From NCBI GenBank assembly GCA_022496805.1, contig CM040092.1, positions 17,192,113 to 17,256,112 of the forward strand: a DNA stretch of 64,000 nt, written 5' to 3'. This DNA is from Pohlia nutans (Eukaryota > Streptophyta > Bryopsida > Bryales > Mniaceae). The notes under the pieces are model-generated. The model worked only from the letters and a program-made list of their open reading frames with translations, did no database searches and was not told the DNA's origin. Positions 1 to 12,833 of this stretch are shown one piece after another (position 1 is the first letter of the stretch; each line of letters starts with the position of its first letter). Position numbers and translations under genes: made by a program.

Positions 1-1487
1 TGCGAGCTTCAAGCTTAGAGTTCCACACTTACTAACTCATTTCCCTTAATTTACACAACCTTTGTAACCACTTAATACACAATTTTTCTACTTAATTTAC
101 TTCTGTTTTTATCTTTTCTTGTGATCAGATTTATTGATTTCTTTCCAATTTTCTCACCTCTTTATTTTTAAGTATTTAGTTTAAAGGTTAAAAAATTCAT
201 TTACTAATTCTTAATTATTTTAATACTCACTCCAATTTTTTCCAATTAACATCTACTAATTAATCAATACAATAGGATTCTTGCAATTTTTCTTCCACAA
301 CTAACAAAATAATTTAAATACTACAATCGATAATTTAATTTCTGCTATTGTAGTTAGCTTTTACTTTCTCAATTTAGTCAATTGGAGGTTTTAGTGGTAT
401 GAATGGGGTTTTAGCCGATTGTATTGTATATAAACGGATATACCGACCGGTAGTAAACTTGACCATTTACATGATATTAAAAGTTTTTACAATTGGTAGT
501 TATAATTGATTGACGATTGAAGGTGGTTTTAAAACTCTAAGAAATCCAATGATCTCTCAGTCCAATTAGTTGAAGTAAAACAATTGTATTTGTATTTTGT
601 GTAACTGAAATAAGTTGAGTTTTGTGTTTATTGTGTGTATCCCAATCGAATAATTGTGTTTGAGTGTATTGTGTATATCCGATTGATATTTGGAATATTG
701 TTGAATGAAGTGTGAGTTTTGATAATATGACCCATTGGAATGTTCGGTACTTGTTGTTGAAGACAATTAGAAAGATAAAGTAAACAAGTGATTGAAGTGT
801 AAGTTGATCGAAAATGTTAAATATTCCATTAGATTTTTGAACTTTTTGTAAAAATCAACAAAACGACAATTTTTTTCCTATTGATTTGAACAGTGTAATG
901 ACCAAATCAACAGAATTCAATCAAATGCAAAAAAATTAGAATCTTGGAATCATCTTTAAAAAATTAGAATCTTTGTAAAATCTTCTAAAATCTTTAAGAA
1001 CTTTTAGGAATATTTTGACTCTATTTAGCACATTCATAATATATTGAAAAATTATACCCGGGAGCAAATGTTATGCCATCTTAAGCATAATTTTCACATT
1101 TTTAGGCACAAAAAGAAATCCTCAAAAATTTAAATTTTTTTCTTAAAAAAAAGTTTCTTATAGATCATATTATTGTCTACATGTGAAGCTCTGATTCATT
1201 CAATATGGACTAGTGATGAAAAAGTTATGGATAATCTTGTTTTTCGGGCAATCTAAGCATCTTCTAGAAAAAAACTTTCTATCTAACTTTGATTGCTAAT
1301 ATCTATCAATCCGTATGGTCAAATTTGATGAAATTTTACCACATGATCTTAGAAAAGTGAAATACAAGATCTTATAATTAGATTCCCCTAATTTTTTTTA
1401 AAAAATTCTTTGGATGAACACATTAGAAATGACGGTTTTGAGTGGTTTTTTGACAAAATAAATAGCCTTGGTCCTTCAGGGGTTACA
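1..1487. other. AT-rich non-coding DNA, nothing recognised
   Basis: Extremely A+T-rich sequence with no open reading frame of coding character. The only longer frame (566-766, minus) is low-complexity and unlike any protein I know. I see no repeat boundary, RNA gene or element end here. Confidence 0.6.
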
Positions 1488-2362
1488 CTTAGCAGATTTT
1501 GGCAACCATTTTGGCATAGTACAATATCTTTTCTCAAAAAACTTTCAAATACAAAAAGTTAGGAAATAAAGCTCACCTTTATTTTCAAATTTTTTTTGGA
1601 GATTTTAACTCCTAAACGTACCAGGGTGTCCTTGGAATTGACAAATTGAGAAAAATCATCATAAACTACTATTTAGAAGAATATATTGGAATTGACATAC
1701 AAATGAAAGTTCTAGATTTTGAATTTTAGATTCCATCCGTACAGTTCGGTTCACTAATACTATCACCTATATTTAATTATCAATTTTGAAGGTTAAAATT
1801 AAAAATTTCTTCTAAATTCGATTACAAACAAAATTTTAATATTGTTTGAGTAAAATTTGTTGGAATGAGTTTGAAATGAGATACTCTTAAACATGGTGAT
1901 TCTTTGAAATTTTTGTGTTCTTTAAATCTTTGACCTCATTTGTGATTCTTTATAATTTAAAAAAAATATGTACTCAAGTATGACTAAATCCAACTGTTAG
2001 ATAGGACAACAACTTGGAATTGTATCTCCAAAAAATTGAATGAATTTCATCCAAACATTGATGAGAAGGCATGGTGGATTTGAATTTGTTAGTCGTTCAG
2101 AAACTGGACGCTGTGACGTTTAGGGGTTAAATCTCCTATCAAAAGTTGTGGATAAAGTTCAAAGAGGGGTTGGAAGAGACATTTACTTTGACATTTTCAA
2201 ACATCCTCTCTGAATTTTGTCCATAACTTTTGATTGAAAACTCAAAATCTCAAACAGATTTACATAGGTGATAGTTAGCTTCATTTGTAAACTTTTTGTA
2301 GTTCAAAGTTTCTTGAAAGAATTTAATTTACTATGCTAAAATGGCAGCTAAAGTCTGTTGAG
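1488..2362. repeat. Foldback element, ~353 bp, interrupted by a TTAA MITE
   Basis: The ends (AGCAGATTTTGGCAACC near 1490 and the complementary GCAGCTAAAGTCTGTTG near 2345) are inverted copies, and the arms stay complementary inwards. The same element lies uninterrupted at 58747-59098 (352 bp). Removing the 518-bp TTAA element and one TTAA copy from this one leaves 353 bp, so the two lengths agree almost exactly. No coding capacity. I could not define a target-site duplication. Confidence 0.7.
1609..2126. mobile_element. piggyBac-like MITE flanked by TTAA
   Basis: TTAA lies on both sides (1605-1608 and 2127-2130). The terminal inverted repeats begin CTCCTAAACGT on the left and CCCCTAAACGT when the right end is read inwards. 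It interrupts a foldback element whose uninterrupted relative at 58747-59098 has a single TTAA at the corresponding site. Length is 518 bp with no coding capacity. A TTAA target and C/T-rich ends are the piggyBac signature; no related transposase is visible in the window. Confidence 0.7.
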
Positions 2363-2433
2363 TTTAAGAAACATCAAGTTGTAAATGGCTAATTAAGAAA
2401 AAAAAAATTGTTGCGTTATACATTGAAATTTAT

Positions 2434-2555
2434 TGGTGGTTAGGTGGTTAGAAACAAGTGTTATTGAGTACGAGGTCTAGGGTTTGAACATCGGTTGTTT
2501 GTGTAGCTGTTCGAAATTTCCAGATAGTGAAAAAAAAAAAAAAAAAAAAAAAAAA
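2434..2555 (+). mobile_element. SINE-like tRNA-derived sequence with A tail
   Basis: A region resembling a tRNA A box (TTAGGTGGTTAG, about 2440) is followed about 40 bases later by a B-box-like GGGTTTGAAC (about 2480). About 50 bases further on is an uninterrupted run of A from 2530 to 2555. A tRNA-like head with a poly(A) tail is the usual SINE plan. No flanking duplication was confirmed, so this could also be a tRNA-like fragment beside a chance A run. Confidence 0.4.
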
Positions 2556-2581
2556 GGTTTATTTTTTGAATCTGTTCAAAA

Positions 2582-2693
2582 CACTAAAAAAATCAACAAT
2601 TTTCAGTTGATTATTATCCAAGACAACGCAACCAAAACAACAGGTGCAAACAACAGTTTTTTGTTGTTTTGGTCGCAAATTTCCCTACTAGTG
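2582..2693. mobile_element. Mini CACTA-like element (degenerate)
   Basis: Begins CACTAAAAAAATCAAC and ends in CTACTAGTG, so both ends read CACTA inwards. Internal AAATCAACA and CAAAACAACAG motifs match those in the other small CACTA-like elements at 29911-30081 and 60347-60518. No convincing 3-bp target duplication; about 110 bp. Confidence 0.4.
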
Positions 2694-4590
2694 TGATTGA
2701 ATTTAAAACTGTAAATTAATTTTATTAAAATGGAAATTAATTTACTGCATCTAGAATTGAAACTCTACAATTATACGTAAAATTTTTCTTAACAACTACA
2801 CACTATAAAATTTGAAAAAATTGGTATTCTTGATTATAATTGTACTTTTCATCATAGAAGCAAAAGAAAAAAAGATGTATTGAAAAAACAACATTAATTT
2901 TTTGAAATAGTAAAATTTGTAACACTAGACAATGTAGAGGTGTTGTTTTTTTTAAAAGTTCCTGTAGGTGGAGTTTAACTTGGATTGGCATGATTCAAAT
3001 TGGATTCAAAAATATACTTGATTTCCTATTAGAAAATAATTATGATTTAAACAAATTTTTAATATTTTAGTCTCGGGCAACTCATAAATTGAGGCATCGA
3101 CCAAAAAATGATCTCTTAATGCATTACGGATTAAATTTAGTTTAAAATCAAACTTTCTTGGATTTCAATTTGAGCAACTTTTCAAAAGTGTACAATTGCA
3201 ATAGTTTTTAATTGCTAACTACAACATTCTAACCATTGAATTTTTTTCATTGAATCCCAAAGTTATGCACTTTTCAATTTAGTTTTTTACTTTCAATTTA
3301 TATACCTCTCTTTCATTACTTCATTTCAAGGTGAATAACCAAAGATGTACTTTACTTTTATTTTTATTAGATCCACAACTTGTTTTCTTAACATACAATC
3401 AAAAATTTCAATTGAAACAAAAAGGTATATATGATGAAATATCATAAAGTAGTAAAATAGATGCAAAATCATACAAAAACTTACAATGATAAAAATGATT
3501 TTTGGTTGAATCAAACGTAAATTGAAAAGAAAAACTTGGAAAAATGTTTCTCTAACATAAAATTAAAAAAAATGGAAAAGAAATGTTTTTAACATTGCTA
3601 AAAAGTTCTCAACAATCATGATGTCGTCAAAAAAAAATTCAATTTTTTTTGAAGTTGTCGATATAGAAAAGAGCTTGCATGATGTAGTGCAAAACTTATT
3701 TTGGATAAGAAGTTTTTTTTTTTTTTTTTTTTTTTACATCCAAAGTCTATTGAAAAAAATAACAGCTCGCAGCCTTCCTAATTTTGGCAAAGAAAAAAGA
3801 ATTTTTTTTGAATTGTTTTGATTTTTTTTAGGTATACAAAATGCCTACATGATGTAGTGCAAAATTGTTTTTGAAAAAAATGTTTTTTTAACATTGCTAA
3901 AAACATTCAAAGTCCGCTGTTGTACCAGTCCACATGTCACGGTAAACTTTTACAGTGAGGTTTGGCAGTCTTTTCTTCCATTTCTACTATTATTTGCGAT
4001 ATTTTAGCTCATTAGAATGATTAGCATATTTGGGTCATTTACTATGTAGTGTTATTTTGTTTTTTTCGGTATTCTAGATTTATGGGTGAATTTAGTTGAT
4101 TAGCGGTTTTTTGCCTTTTAAATTGTGGGTTTTGAATGATTGGTGTTATTTGTCTTTATTTTAGGAGGTGTATTATTATAACATCTTTGTAGAATGTTGA
4201 CATTTCTTTATTAGATGTGGCCAAGTTCTAATTTCTTAATGGTAATTTAGTCCCCGGTTAACTAGGAGTAAACTTGTAGTCTAGTTATGGGTTAGTGGAG
4301 TTTAGTATGAGTGATGAATGAATGAGATTTTAGCGGATGAGGGGTAGTTGGATGTAGGTTAGAGTTGGCATTGGGGAGAGGGGTCAACCCTTCTCTCTCT
4401 CATTGTGTGTGTGTTCTACGGGAGAAGGGATTAGAGGTAGGGAGTTGAGAGAAAAAAAACAATACAAGGAAACCGGCGATAACTTCCTAACGAGGGATGG
4501 GTTCAAATTTTAGCACAAGATAAATCAAGATGTTAGCTTTCTAGGGACACCTCATACGTTGACTTTGGAGTAACGTCCAAGGAGTTAGAG
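2694..4590. other. AT-rich non-coding DNA with homopolymer runs
   Basis: Contains a long T run near 3713-3735 and two degenerate copies of a stretch around ATGATGTAGTGCAAAA (about 3679 and 3850). The frames that occur here run through homopolymers and are not credible genes. Confidence 0.5.
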
Positions 4591-4594
4591 CCAC

Positions 4595-4890
4595 CGGAGC
4601 GCAAGGAGGTTTGCTGGCGTACAATTTCAAAGGAGCAGCTTAATAGAGCGAGATTGGGAAGACCGCGATAAATTTGAAGTTGAGAATTTGGGAGGTATGA
4701 GATCGTGTAATTAGCTTTCTAAAACCTTACGCACTCATCATCTGGAGCGAGGACAAGGTGCTGGCGGCCATTTTAGTGGCACGAGGCCTGCTGCCGCGTA
4801 ATTTCGAAGGAGAAACTTTATAGGACGAGATCGGGAAGACCGCGACAAATTTGAAGCTAAGAATTTGGGAGGTGATAGATCGTGAAGATC
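4595..4890. repeat. Tandem duplication of a ~105-bp segment
   Basis: Two diverged direct copies (about 4600-4705 and 4779-4887) share blocks such as GAGAATTTGGGAGG-like and GGGAAGACCGCGA. They lie in a locally more GC-rich patch. Frames on the minus strand here (4727-5022) have no recognisable domain and are interrupted outside the duplication, so I do not call a gene. Confidence 0.5.
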
Positions 4891-5436
4891 CTGCAGCCTC
4901 TGGAGAGCTACAAACGCAATCCCATATAACATCCATCTGCAGTTCACGAAATTAAAACAGTGAGATTTTAAAGAAAAAAAAACCCGAGTAGAGTACAAAG
5001 GGCACCGCACGAGCTCTAGCATAGATCAATCAAAGTAAGAGAAAAAAATTAAAAATCTGGTTCAAAGGAAATCAAACAAACTTTTTTTTCCTTCCCTTCG
5101 ATCCGATATGTTGGCCAAGCTATGAACCATTATTAGAAACAAAAAGCCTGAAGTACCTCGTGGTTAAGCGGCCCTGCACTCAATAATGACCCACGCTACT
5201 GCACTCCAAAATGCAGCGCTCTACTGCACCTCGGGTGCACTAGCGTACAAAAACCCCACTCGAAAAATGACACCCGCCCGCTCAAATTTCAATTAATCAT
5301 CACCAAAGGTATAAAAATTCCAAAATTACTAAAAGAAATCGATGTCCTGTACCTTGTAATGCACACAGTAAATCAAATTTTTTGTTGATTTACTCCACTC
5401 TGCTACTGCACGAATGCTTCGCAACTGCGCCCCGAC

Positions 5437-5790
5437 TGAAAATGCAGCCATGAGTCCCGGGACTCTATTTTTTTGCACAATTGGGTGCCTAACATCATAA
5501 AGTACACCCTCTAATTTTTATTTTTATTTTGAATTTTTTTTTCCATATGTTATTGGAATTTTGATTTCAATATGCTTTTTGATTAAGATTTGCAATTAGT
5601 GGAAAATGCAGCCATGAGTCCCGGGACTTCATTTTGGTGTTCCTAATGATGTTAGACACCCAACTGTGGGATTGTTTTCAAAATGGAGTCCCGGGACTCA
5701 TGGCTGCATTTTTCACATATTGCAAATCATAGTCAAAAAGCATAGTGTTAGCAAAATCCCAATAACATATGAAAAAATATTTTGCAATGA
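5437..5790. repeat. Foldback repeat with GAGTCCCGGGACTC palindrome
   Basis: A block containing GCCATGAGTCCCGGGACT occurs at about 5443 and 5614 in direct orientation and at about 5686 inverted. About 95 bases around the second and third copies form the arms of a hairpin (roughly 5533-5632 and 5689-5790). The core GAGTCCCGGGACTC is itself a perfect 14-bp palindrome. The structure suggests nested MITE copies. No coding capacity. Confidence 0.6.
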
Positions 5791-5799
5791 CTTCATCCA

Positions 5800-7440
5800 G
5801 GATGGATATTCAACTCGATCTCCATCAACATCAAAACGATGCAGACCTAGAAGACCACGATCTGCCCTTCGGCCGAGGTATTGGACTTACTCCTTGACTC
5901 TCATTTCCCTAGCATTGAACATGAGTATATGCACCAGACGGTCGCCCGGCAGAACACAAACGACCGACGTCGTCAGTCGGAGAACTCGGAAAACAACCCC
6001 CGCGGACCCAACTACATACTTCTCCAAGGCGGACTCGGAACCGACCGAGCATCGAAGGCCCCCATCACGCCTCCCCGGCCGGTCGACTAGGGCGAAACAT
6101 CGACTGCCCACCCCCAAGACACCATGATACTCCCGACACGACAGCACCCGCGGTTGACACTGGGAGTCAGCCGACCTCGACTCGACAGGAGACACGCCTA
6201 CAACGCGGGCGGGACCGAGATCGGACAGAGAAGCGTGCCAAGCGTGGTCGACTCGCCTCATTGAGCGCCATTCTACCTCGTAACATCGACCTGATTACAA
6301 CCGACAGCGAGGCTCAGACGACTCCACCGCCGAACCATTAAATAGGCTCAGTCGACTCCACCGCCGAAGCGGGTTAGCCGTTCAGTTCGACGGCCAAGCT
6401 GTCTGCTGCGCACTGTGCATGGACTCCTGCATGGAAATAAAGTCTCTACAGGAAACCATGAACATCGACTCGGTGTAGGAACATTTGTTTATTCAAAATT
6501 GTGTGGCGTATGTATATAATCACAAAATGTATCTCCCATGGGACGGCTTATCTATCTCGTCTACCCTGGAGTACATCGAGAAAACATATAACACTATATA
6601 TAGTATCAACGAAATAATTTAATAACAGCCAGATGGGCCGGATGAGCCGGATCCCATGCACAATTGCCGAACAAAAAAAAAAAGGTGGTGACGACGGCTA
6701 ATCTATCGACGCTGTACACCCTGCCTTTGCGCTTGCCAGATGAGGCGCCATTGCGCAAATGTGCACGCAGTGTGCAATTCAAAACGAGCCAACGTCTTCT
6801 GCTTCTTGGGTTTGCTCCAATTCGCGGACATTCGCCCGTCCGTGACAAGCTTCAAAAAATACGGGTTCAGCCAACGCAGCGTTGGCTCCTCCATCCCCGA
6901 ATGCTATAGTGCCCACAACACGTACTCCTGCAGCTGTTTCCGGTCCACAGGATACCCGGATGGTTCCCACCATCGCATTGCGATAGCGTGATGCCGATGT
7001 GCAGGACCCAATCGTGAAAGCAGCTGCAAGATGAAAACGCTTGTGAACCTGGCCGTCCACCGCTCCCCAGTCCCAACCTGCAATCTCTCACCAGTCCGCA
7101 AAGGCGCAAACACTCTTTGAGAATCTGAGATAGACGCACTCCCCAACTGCAGAATCTGCCGGACGCTGCAAGATAGCAACAATTGCGAGCATGCCGTCCA
7201 ACGCTCCCCAGTCCCAACATGCACACACAAAATAGAAACATACAGCAACGAGGAATATCATGGAGACAGAAGCCACCCGGAAAGCATTTTATATGAACAG
7301 GGGCCGTCTGACATCTTGTGAATTGCCAACATACAGCCGTTGATCCGGGCCGTCATCGCATAACTCATGGCCGTCGACTGGACGCTCTTCGCAGTTAATG
7401 CAGTCAGTTCACTAAGTAGTAAACTATTACCTCCCATGAA
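5800..7440. other. GC-rich, CpG-rich island of unknown origin
   Basis: Base composition changes abruptly to GC- and CpG-rich, unlike the surrounding ~30% GC DNA. Several overlapping frames on both strands (for example 5666-6127 plus, 5887-6261 minus, 6867-7241 minus) are opened by that composition; none shows a domain. AATAAA-like and TATA-like sequences occur around 6435 and 6510, which would suit an LTR or transcript end. Candidates are a diverged retroelement, a captured gene or recently transferred DNA; I cannot choose between them. Confidence 0.35.
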
Positions 7441-10232
7441 TGAAAAACCCTACCTAATCTCATTATAGATGAAATTGCGATTTTTTTTGGAGAAAAAGGT
7501 AACTACAAATTAGCATCATTTTTTCTCTTACATTTTGGTAATTCACCCTTAAATCTCACAATTAGCACTATTTTTTTCATAACAAGTGAAGAAAAAAAAA
7601 CAAGAAGATGACATCGAGGAAAGTGAAAGTTTAAATTCAACTTAAACTCCTTGTACAATAAACGAGCAAGAGAAAAAATGTGTGTGTTGAGAAGCTCAAG
7701 GTTATCTCTTATATACTAAATCGATAATTAAAGGTACTAATCCTCTGTAAAACTGTAATAAACATCTTTATTTTACTTTACGACTATTACTAAAAAAAAT
7801 TGTTCTATTGCAAAACTACTTTTAATATAATTTTTTTGTTTTGTTAGTTGTAAAGATAATTAATACCATTCATCATTTGAGGTCCTACTTCTCTTTAACA
7901 AATCCTTTTGTTTTATTTTATAACCTATATTAACTATTTTATTCAACAACTAATTTGATTAACTTTTTTTTACTATTCATTTATTTATGAATGTCTCTAG
8001 CTAATAAGGTCAAGCCCATTTAAATCCTTTCACCAACCCCTCAATAATGTGATCGGCTGATGTTCAAATACCGAAGAGAATCAACGGTAAATCCGATTTT
8101 CTTATTTATTTACAACTTCACCATATTATCTTACTAAATAATGCTATAATAAAAAAGTCAACTTCACCAACGGCTTTTGAAGGTCAAATTAATCTAAGAA
8201 GACCCTTTTTTGATTAAAATGATAAAACTTTTGTTTTTATTTTAATGAAGTTACGAGCCGAATTAATGTTGTCTGAAAAAAAATGTTTTTAATTTACTTG
8301 CCTTTACTATTGGAATTTTAGGGTTCCAATAGCTAAATTAGCATTTAGGAACACTCGATTTGAGATCTTAAATTGTCTTGAGCATGTCGATAAATTTGAA
8401 CGTACGGTAATAAGATGGTAGACTCTTCTTCTTTTAAAGTAACTCTTTAACTTTATTAATCTCCAAATTTTACCATAAAGTATAAGTTGCTTTAAGGAGT
8501 TATTTTTCCATTTTTTTGTGATAATTTTAGAGTTTTTCAATTATTTTTTATGATTTTCTAAATCTTAATCGAATTTAAAATATTTTTTGATAAATTACTG
8601 ACAACATCTATAATTTTTTTGGAAGTCTTTTTAAGACTCAAATTACTTTTGTGAAGTTTTTTGGAAATTTACAACAGTATAATTATTCATATGATTTACT
8701 GATGTACTTATTGCCTCACTAAATTAGTTCTTAACCTCTACTTCCTTCTATATTCTGATTTTTATTACATAAGTATTACAAGTATCTGTTTTTAAAATAA
8801 CATATCTTAAATTTACTGCAACTTCGGCCCTTTTTAAGATAGGTAACAGATTTTATATAAAATAATACTTATATTATGATATTTGTAGCATTTAGCTTAA
8901 AATAGATTTACAAATACTTATTTAGTTATTCTATCCTAAATTTCACTATTTTTACTAATTTTCTATTTTAGAATAATAAACACATAGAAAATCGAAAAAA
9001 AACTAACTATTAACTACTGTGAACATCAAGTGCGAAATTGGTGTCTCAGTTTTCGAGTCGTCAGAGTGCAATTGGAAGTTTCGTGTTATAATACATTGAC
9101 AAACTTCCAAAGATAGCCTCGAATTGTAATTGTCAGTGTGTCATATTTTAAAATTCGACGGCTTGTAGTATTGGTAAATTTGTAGATAGTTTTTTTTCGT
9201 ATTTTGAAGTTTATAAATAAAAAAGAACAATCACATTGTGTTCATTCGTTTATGCATTCAATTTAGTGTTTTGTGGGATTTAAGAAATGATATGTTCTTA
9301 AAATTAATGAACTCATCGGACTCAACGAATATACGTAGATACCGGTTACAAGGGAACCGACTCCATGCATAATTCTCTATAATCTTTACCTCAAACTCGA
9401 TTATTTACAAATTAAAGTGAACTAAAATGTGAGGCACTTGATTATCTCATGAAATGACTCTCCCTCCTCACCTTGCACTATTATTTGTCAAATTAACGGA
9501 AAATTCGCATTTGAATCTTAACGAAATCTTATGATTAAATGTTCCCTAAACTTTAACGAAAATTTAAGAGAACAAGGTCTTAACAAAAGATTTTTGTACT
9601 CATAGTTGATAGATAGGTTGCAAAGGACATTTGAGTTAACATTGAATTGTAGTACTAATAGGTCTATACTATCATGAAATTTGACAAATTAAATCTCATT
9701 TAATTTTTTATTGCTCTTAGAATTACCTTAAACCTTATGCTTTCTCAACAATTGTTTTTATTAGTCACTTTAAGATTATATATGTTTAATATATTAGTTT
9801 ACTAATAATTTTCATATATTATACAAATTATTATTATTTAAATATTGTGTATATTATTATTTTAAATATAATGCTTGGTTGAAATGGTTTTGAATTTTTT
9901 ATAAATATATATTAAATTTTAAAATAATTAGAAATTGAATTATGAATTATTTTAAAAAGAAAATGTTTTTTAATTATAGTGTATTCAATCTTCTACTTTC
10001 ACAAGATTCGATCTTATGATGTCACAAATATTAATCTTGTAATTCCACATTATGGTTTAATTAAATATATCATATCACAGTATGGTTATAGTCATATCCG
10101 CTAGCTACTATGCTAATGACACGTTTTTTTCATTACATAAAGTGAAATGCATGTATTACTAAATTTTATGAAATTTGAAAAATCGCTACATTATATATAT
10201 CGAAATAACTTTTAAAACTTATGAATAAAAAT
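7441..10232. other. AT-rich non-coding DNA, nothing recognised
   Basis: No credible coding region. The one longer frame (8307-8540, minus) is AT-driven. No repeat boundaries found. Confidence 0.5.
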
Positions 10233-10588
10233 TGTCACGCTGACTTTAAAAATTTAATAAAAAGTTTAACGGCCCCAAGTCCATGGGGCCCCTTCGATGG
10301 GCCGTGACGCCGCGAGGCGTCACGCCTCGGGGCACCATCAATCAACACCAAACCGGAGGGGGTGTCACGGGGTGTTTTGGTCCGAAACGATCTTAAACTA
10401 TTAGGGCTAGAGAGTTGGACTAACCCGGCGACGTGACGGCGAGTCCGTCACGACGCCACCCCGTTGTGGAGACGCCACTCTTGGGTTGCTAGAAACGGGC
10501 TAACACATATGCGAGTTTTGCAGGTAATTAAGGAGTTCTAAGAAAGTAGAACTGAAGGTAGCGGCTCGTACCAAGGTGGGTCGTTACA
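10233..10588 (+). repeat. 5' LTR of a Ty3/gypsy retrotransposon
   Basis: Starts TGTCACGCTGAC and ends CA two bases before a tRNA-Met primer-binding site, giving a 356-bp LTR with the canonical TG...CA ends. It is GC-rich in the middle and contains two strong hairpins: GTGACGCC/GGCGTCAC around a GCGA loop (10304-10323), and GTGACGG/CCGTCAC around 10435-10452. A 30-bp part of it (10265-10294) recurs inverted at 14093-14122. No second LTR in direct orientation was found, so the element is truncated or rearranged. Confidence 0.7.
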
Positions 10589-10590
10589 AG

Positions 10591-10602
10591 TGGTATCAGA
10601 GC
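10591..10602 (+). other. Primer-binding site (initiator tRNA-Met)
   Basis: TGGTATCAGAGC is the usual plant LTR-retrotransposon primer-binding site, complementary to the 3' end of initiator tRNA-Met. It sits two bases after the proposed LTR end and fixes that boundary and the element's strand. Confidence 0.85.
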
Positions 10603-10685
10603 AAAGTAGGTCGGGATTGCGGGAGTTGGTGCGCCCAAGGTGTGCTTCAACTCTAAGTGAAGTTAGAGGCGAGCTAGTAAGGACC

Positions 10686-12832
10686 ATGGCACCTCCAAGC
10701 AAGAACTTCGAGGCGGAACCGCAACGACAAAACGAAGAGGTCCTTGGGGACGAAGACAAAGATGCATTGGAGTTGGCAATGCAAAATACAAGTGCTTTTG
10801 TCGCAAAGAAAGGCAAGAAGGTCGCCCCTCCCAAAGAAGCGGAAGGGGAAGTTGTCCCAAAGAAAAAAGTTGGGACGGCCCAAAAAGTTGACGCTACCGC
10901 AAGATGAGACGGTGATGCCCACTCTTGAAGTAGGAGGCGTCACGATGGATCCAACGGCGACGAGTGCTAAGATGAGCACTTCCGCCGCCAAGACGGGCGG
11001 CGTTAGTGGCACCAAGGTTGTCAAGCTAAGCGGAGCAAAGGCCGCCGCGAAAGTCAAAGAAGTTACTAGTGCTAAGAGCACCCCGAAAGCTAACAAACCT
11101 CAAGTTCAAAAGGAACTTGAAGTCAGTGAAGAGGAAGAGTCAAACGAGGGCTCGGATGACGAGCGCACGGAGGATAGCGATCGCCAGAACCCGGCGCGCA
11201 ACGCGAAGAAATCTAAGGAGATTTCTCAACCCACTAAGGTGGTCCTTGCTCTTTCTGCACCAAGTACCTCGACTCAAGGAGGTAAGAAAGCGACGCCTAC
11301 ATCAAAGGCATTGGCGGTGTCTAAAGAGGCACCGGCGGCCAAAGCAGTGGCCGCGTCCAAAGGGATATCAGTGCAAAAGGTTGCGGCAGCGCCGGCACCG
11401 TAAAAGACGACTGGGGCAGAAGGGGCATCGTCGACGAAAGTAGCGACGACGGCAAAAGTGGCGCCAGTACGCCAGGCGCCCAAGCCAAAGGCCGTGGTTC
11501 CTCAATCGGAACCTAGTGAAGATAGCTCATCCTCTGACTCTTCTGAGGAGGAGTTCAGGAAAGAGGACTCCGATGGAGAAGAAGTGAACCAAGAGGAGGA
11601 TGAGGAAATGGAGGAACAAGAGGAAGAGGAGGAAAATGAAGAAGAGGATGAAGAGGAGGTAACTCCTCTCTCACCTCTTTCTCCGCCGCGAAAGAAAGCA
11701 AAAAAGGGCAAAGAGGTGGCTTAAGAAGTAGCTAAGGATGATGAGGTAGATAATGACCTAGCGAGCCAACTCATCATCACCTCTCAAGTAGACTTAAGGA
11801 AGATCATTGCAACGATGATGCAAGAGTTTGCTATTGGGCAAACGCGGCCGGCTCAAGAGCCGCGCCAGCAGTTTGTTAAGAACGTGCCAACACCCAAGAG
11901 TTGGGATGTTGGAGAACATAACTGCCCTACTCAGAAATTCCTTCAAGAGTTTGACATTTGGGCTAATGCGAGCGGTATCACGGATGACAACGATCGCATT
12001 CGAGCCCTCCCCTCGGTGTTATGCCCGGGACCACAAGCAAGGTAGCTCTTAGAAGCGACAAACTATGCCGATAGAAAGATAAAGGATCACATCACTTGGG
12101 CCAAGGCCAAGGAAGTTTGTGAGTCCTTGTACAAGACAAAGCATCAACATTTTCTTGATGACATTAACCTTGCACAACTTCGCCAAGGTACGGGGGCGAA
12201 TTCGTTGAGGAGCTATGGCCGCGCGTTTCGGGCGAAGCTCCTCACTTGCAAGCCGATGGACGAGTATTCGAAGTTGGTGCTTTTCTATGCGGGCTTGCAA
12301 GCGCCAACGAGGAACAAGTTTTAGGAACGGGAAACCATTCCGAAGACTTTGAAGATGCGATGGATCTTACCGAGCGCATCGAAGTTGAGCTGGAGAACGG
12401 CAAGGCGGCCGGGAAACCATCTCATGAGAATGGCAAAGGTCATTCTCATCAATCGGGTAATAATCGATTCAAGAAAAGGAAATATGAGGAGACGTCCAAG
12501 AACAAAGAAGATGGTGGTGGCTCTAAGGAAAATAGCAAGAATAGTAAAAAGAACCCGCGCCATCAGAAGTATGTTTGTTACAATTGCCGATAGCCGGGGC
12601 ATCATGCGAAGGACTGTAAGAATGACTACGTCCCGCGTGAAGAAAAAAAGTCCTTCAAGCCGAAGAAGGGTGAGAAGGTAAGTAGTGAGGTTAAGAGCCG
12701 CATCATACATGTGGCAACGACTCCCAACCTTGCGCCGCTTCCTCAAGAGGAAGTGACACATAAAGAAGTAAGCCCCACCAAACGTGGCCCCTCGATTCTC
12801 AAAAGTTTGAGTCTCAGAATTATGGTTTGAGA
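10686..12832 (+). pseudogene. gag: Decayed Ty3/gypsy gag polyprotein
   Basis: Gag would form the capsid and package the element's RNA. The frame starts MAPPSKNFEAEP at 10686 and shifts near 10895-10905. It is then open, apart from stops at 11401-11403, 11722-11724 and about 12043, until another shift near 12325-12345. The N-terminal third is Lys/Ala-rich, followed by a strongly acidic Glu/Asp tract (11510-11680). The capsid-like part follows (LQEFDIWA, YADRKIKDHITWAKAKEV, LRSYGRAFRAKL). A CCHC zinc knuckle (C-x2-C-x4-H-x4-C, 12577-12618) is broken inside by a TAG where Gln is expected. Several stops are one C-to-T change from CAG, CAA or CGA codons, as expected for a methylated, silenced copy. 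It lies between the PBS and the protease frame, in normal gypsy order. Confidence 0.8.
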
Positions 12833-12833
12833 A

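Noticed and set aside
12127..12593. Separate small genes between 10.6 and 12.8 kb
   Set aside because: The successive frames join in order into one gag polyprotein broken by stops and shifts.
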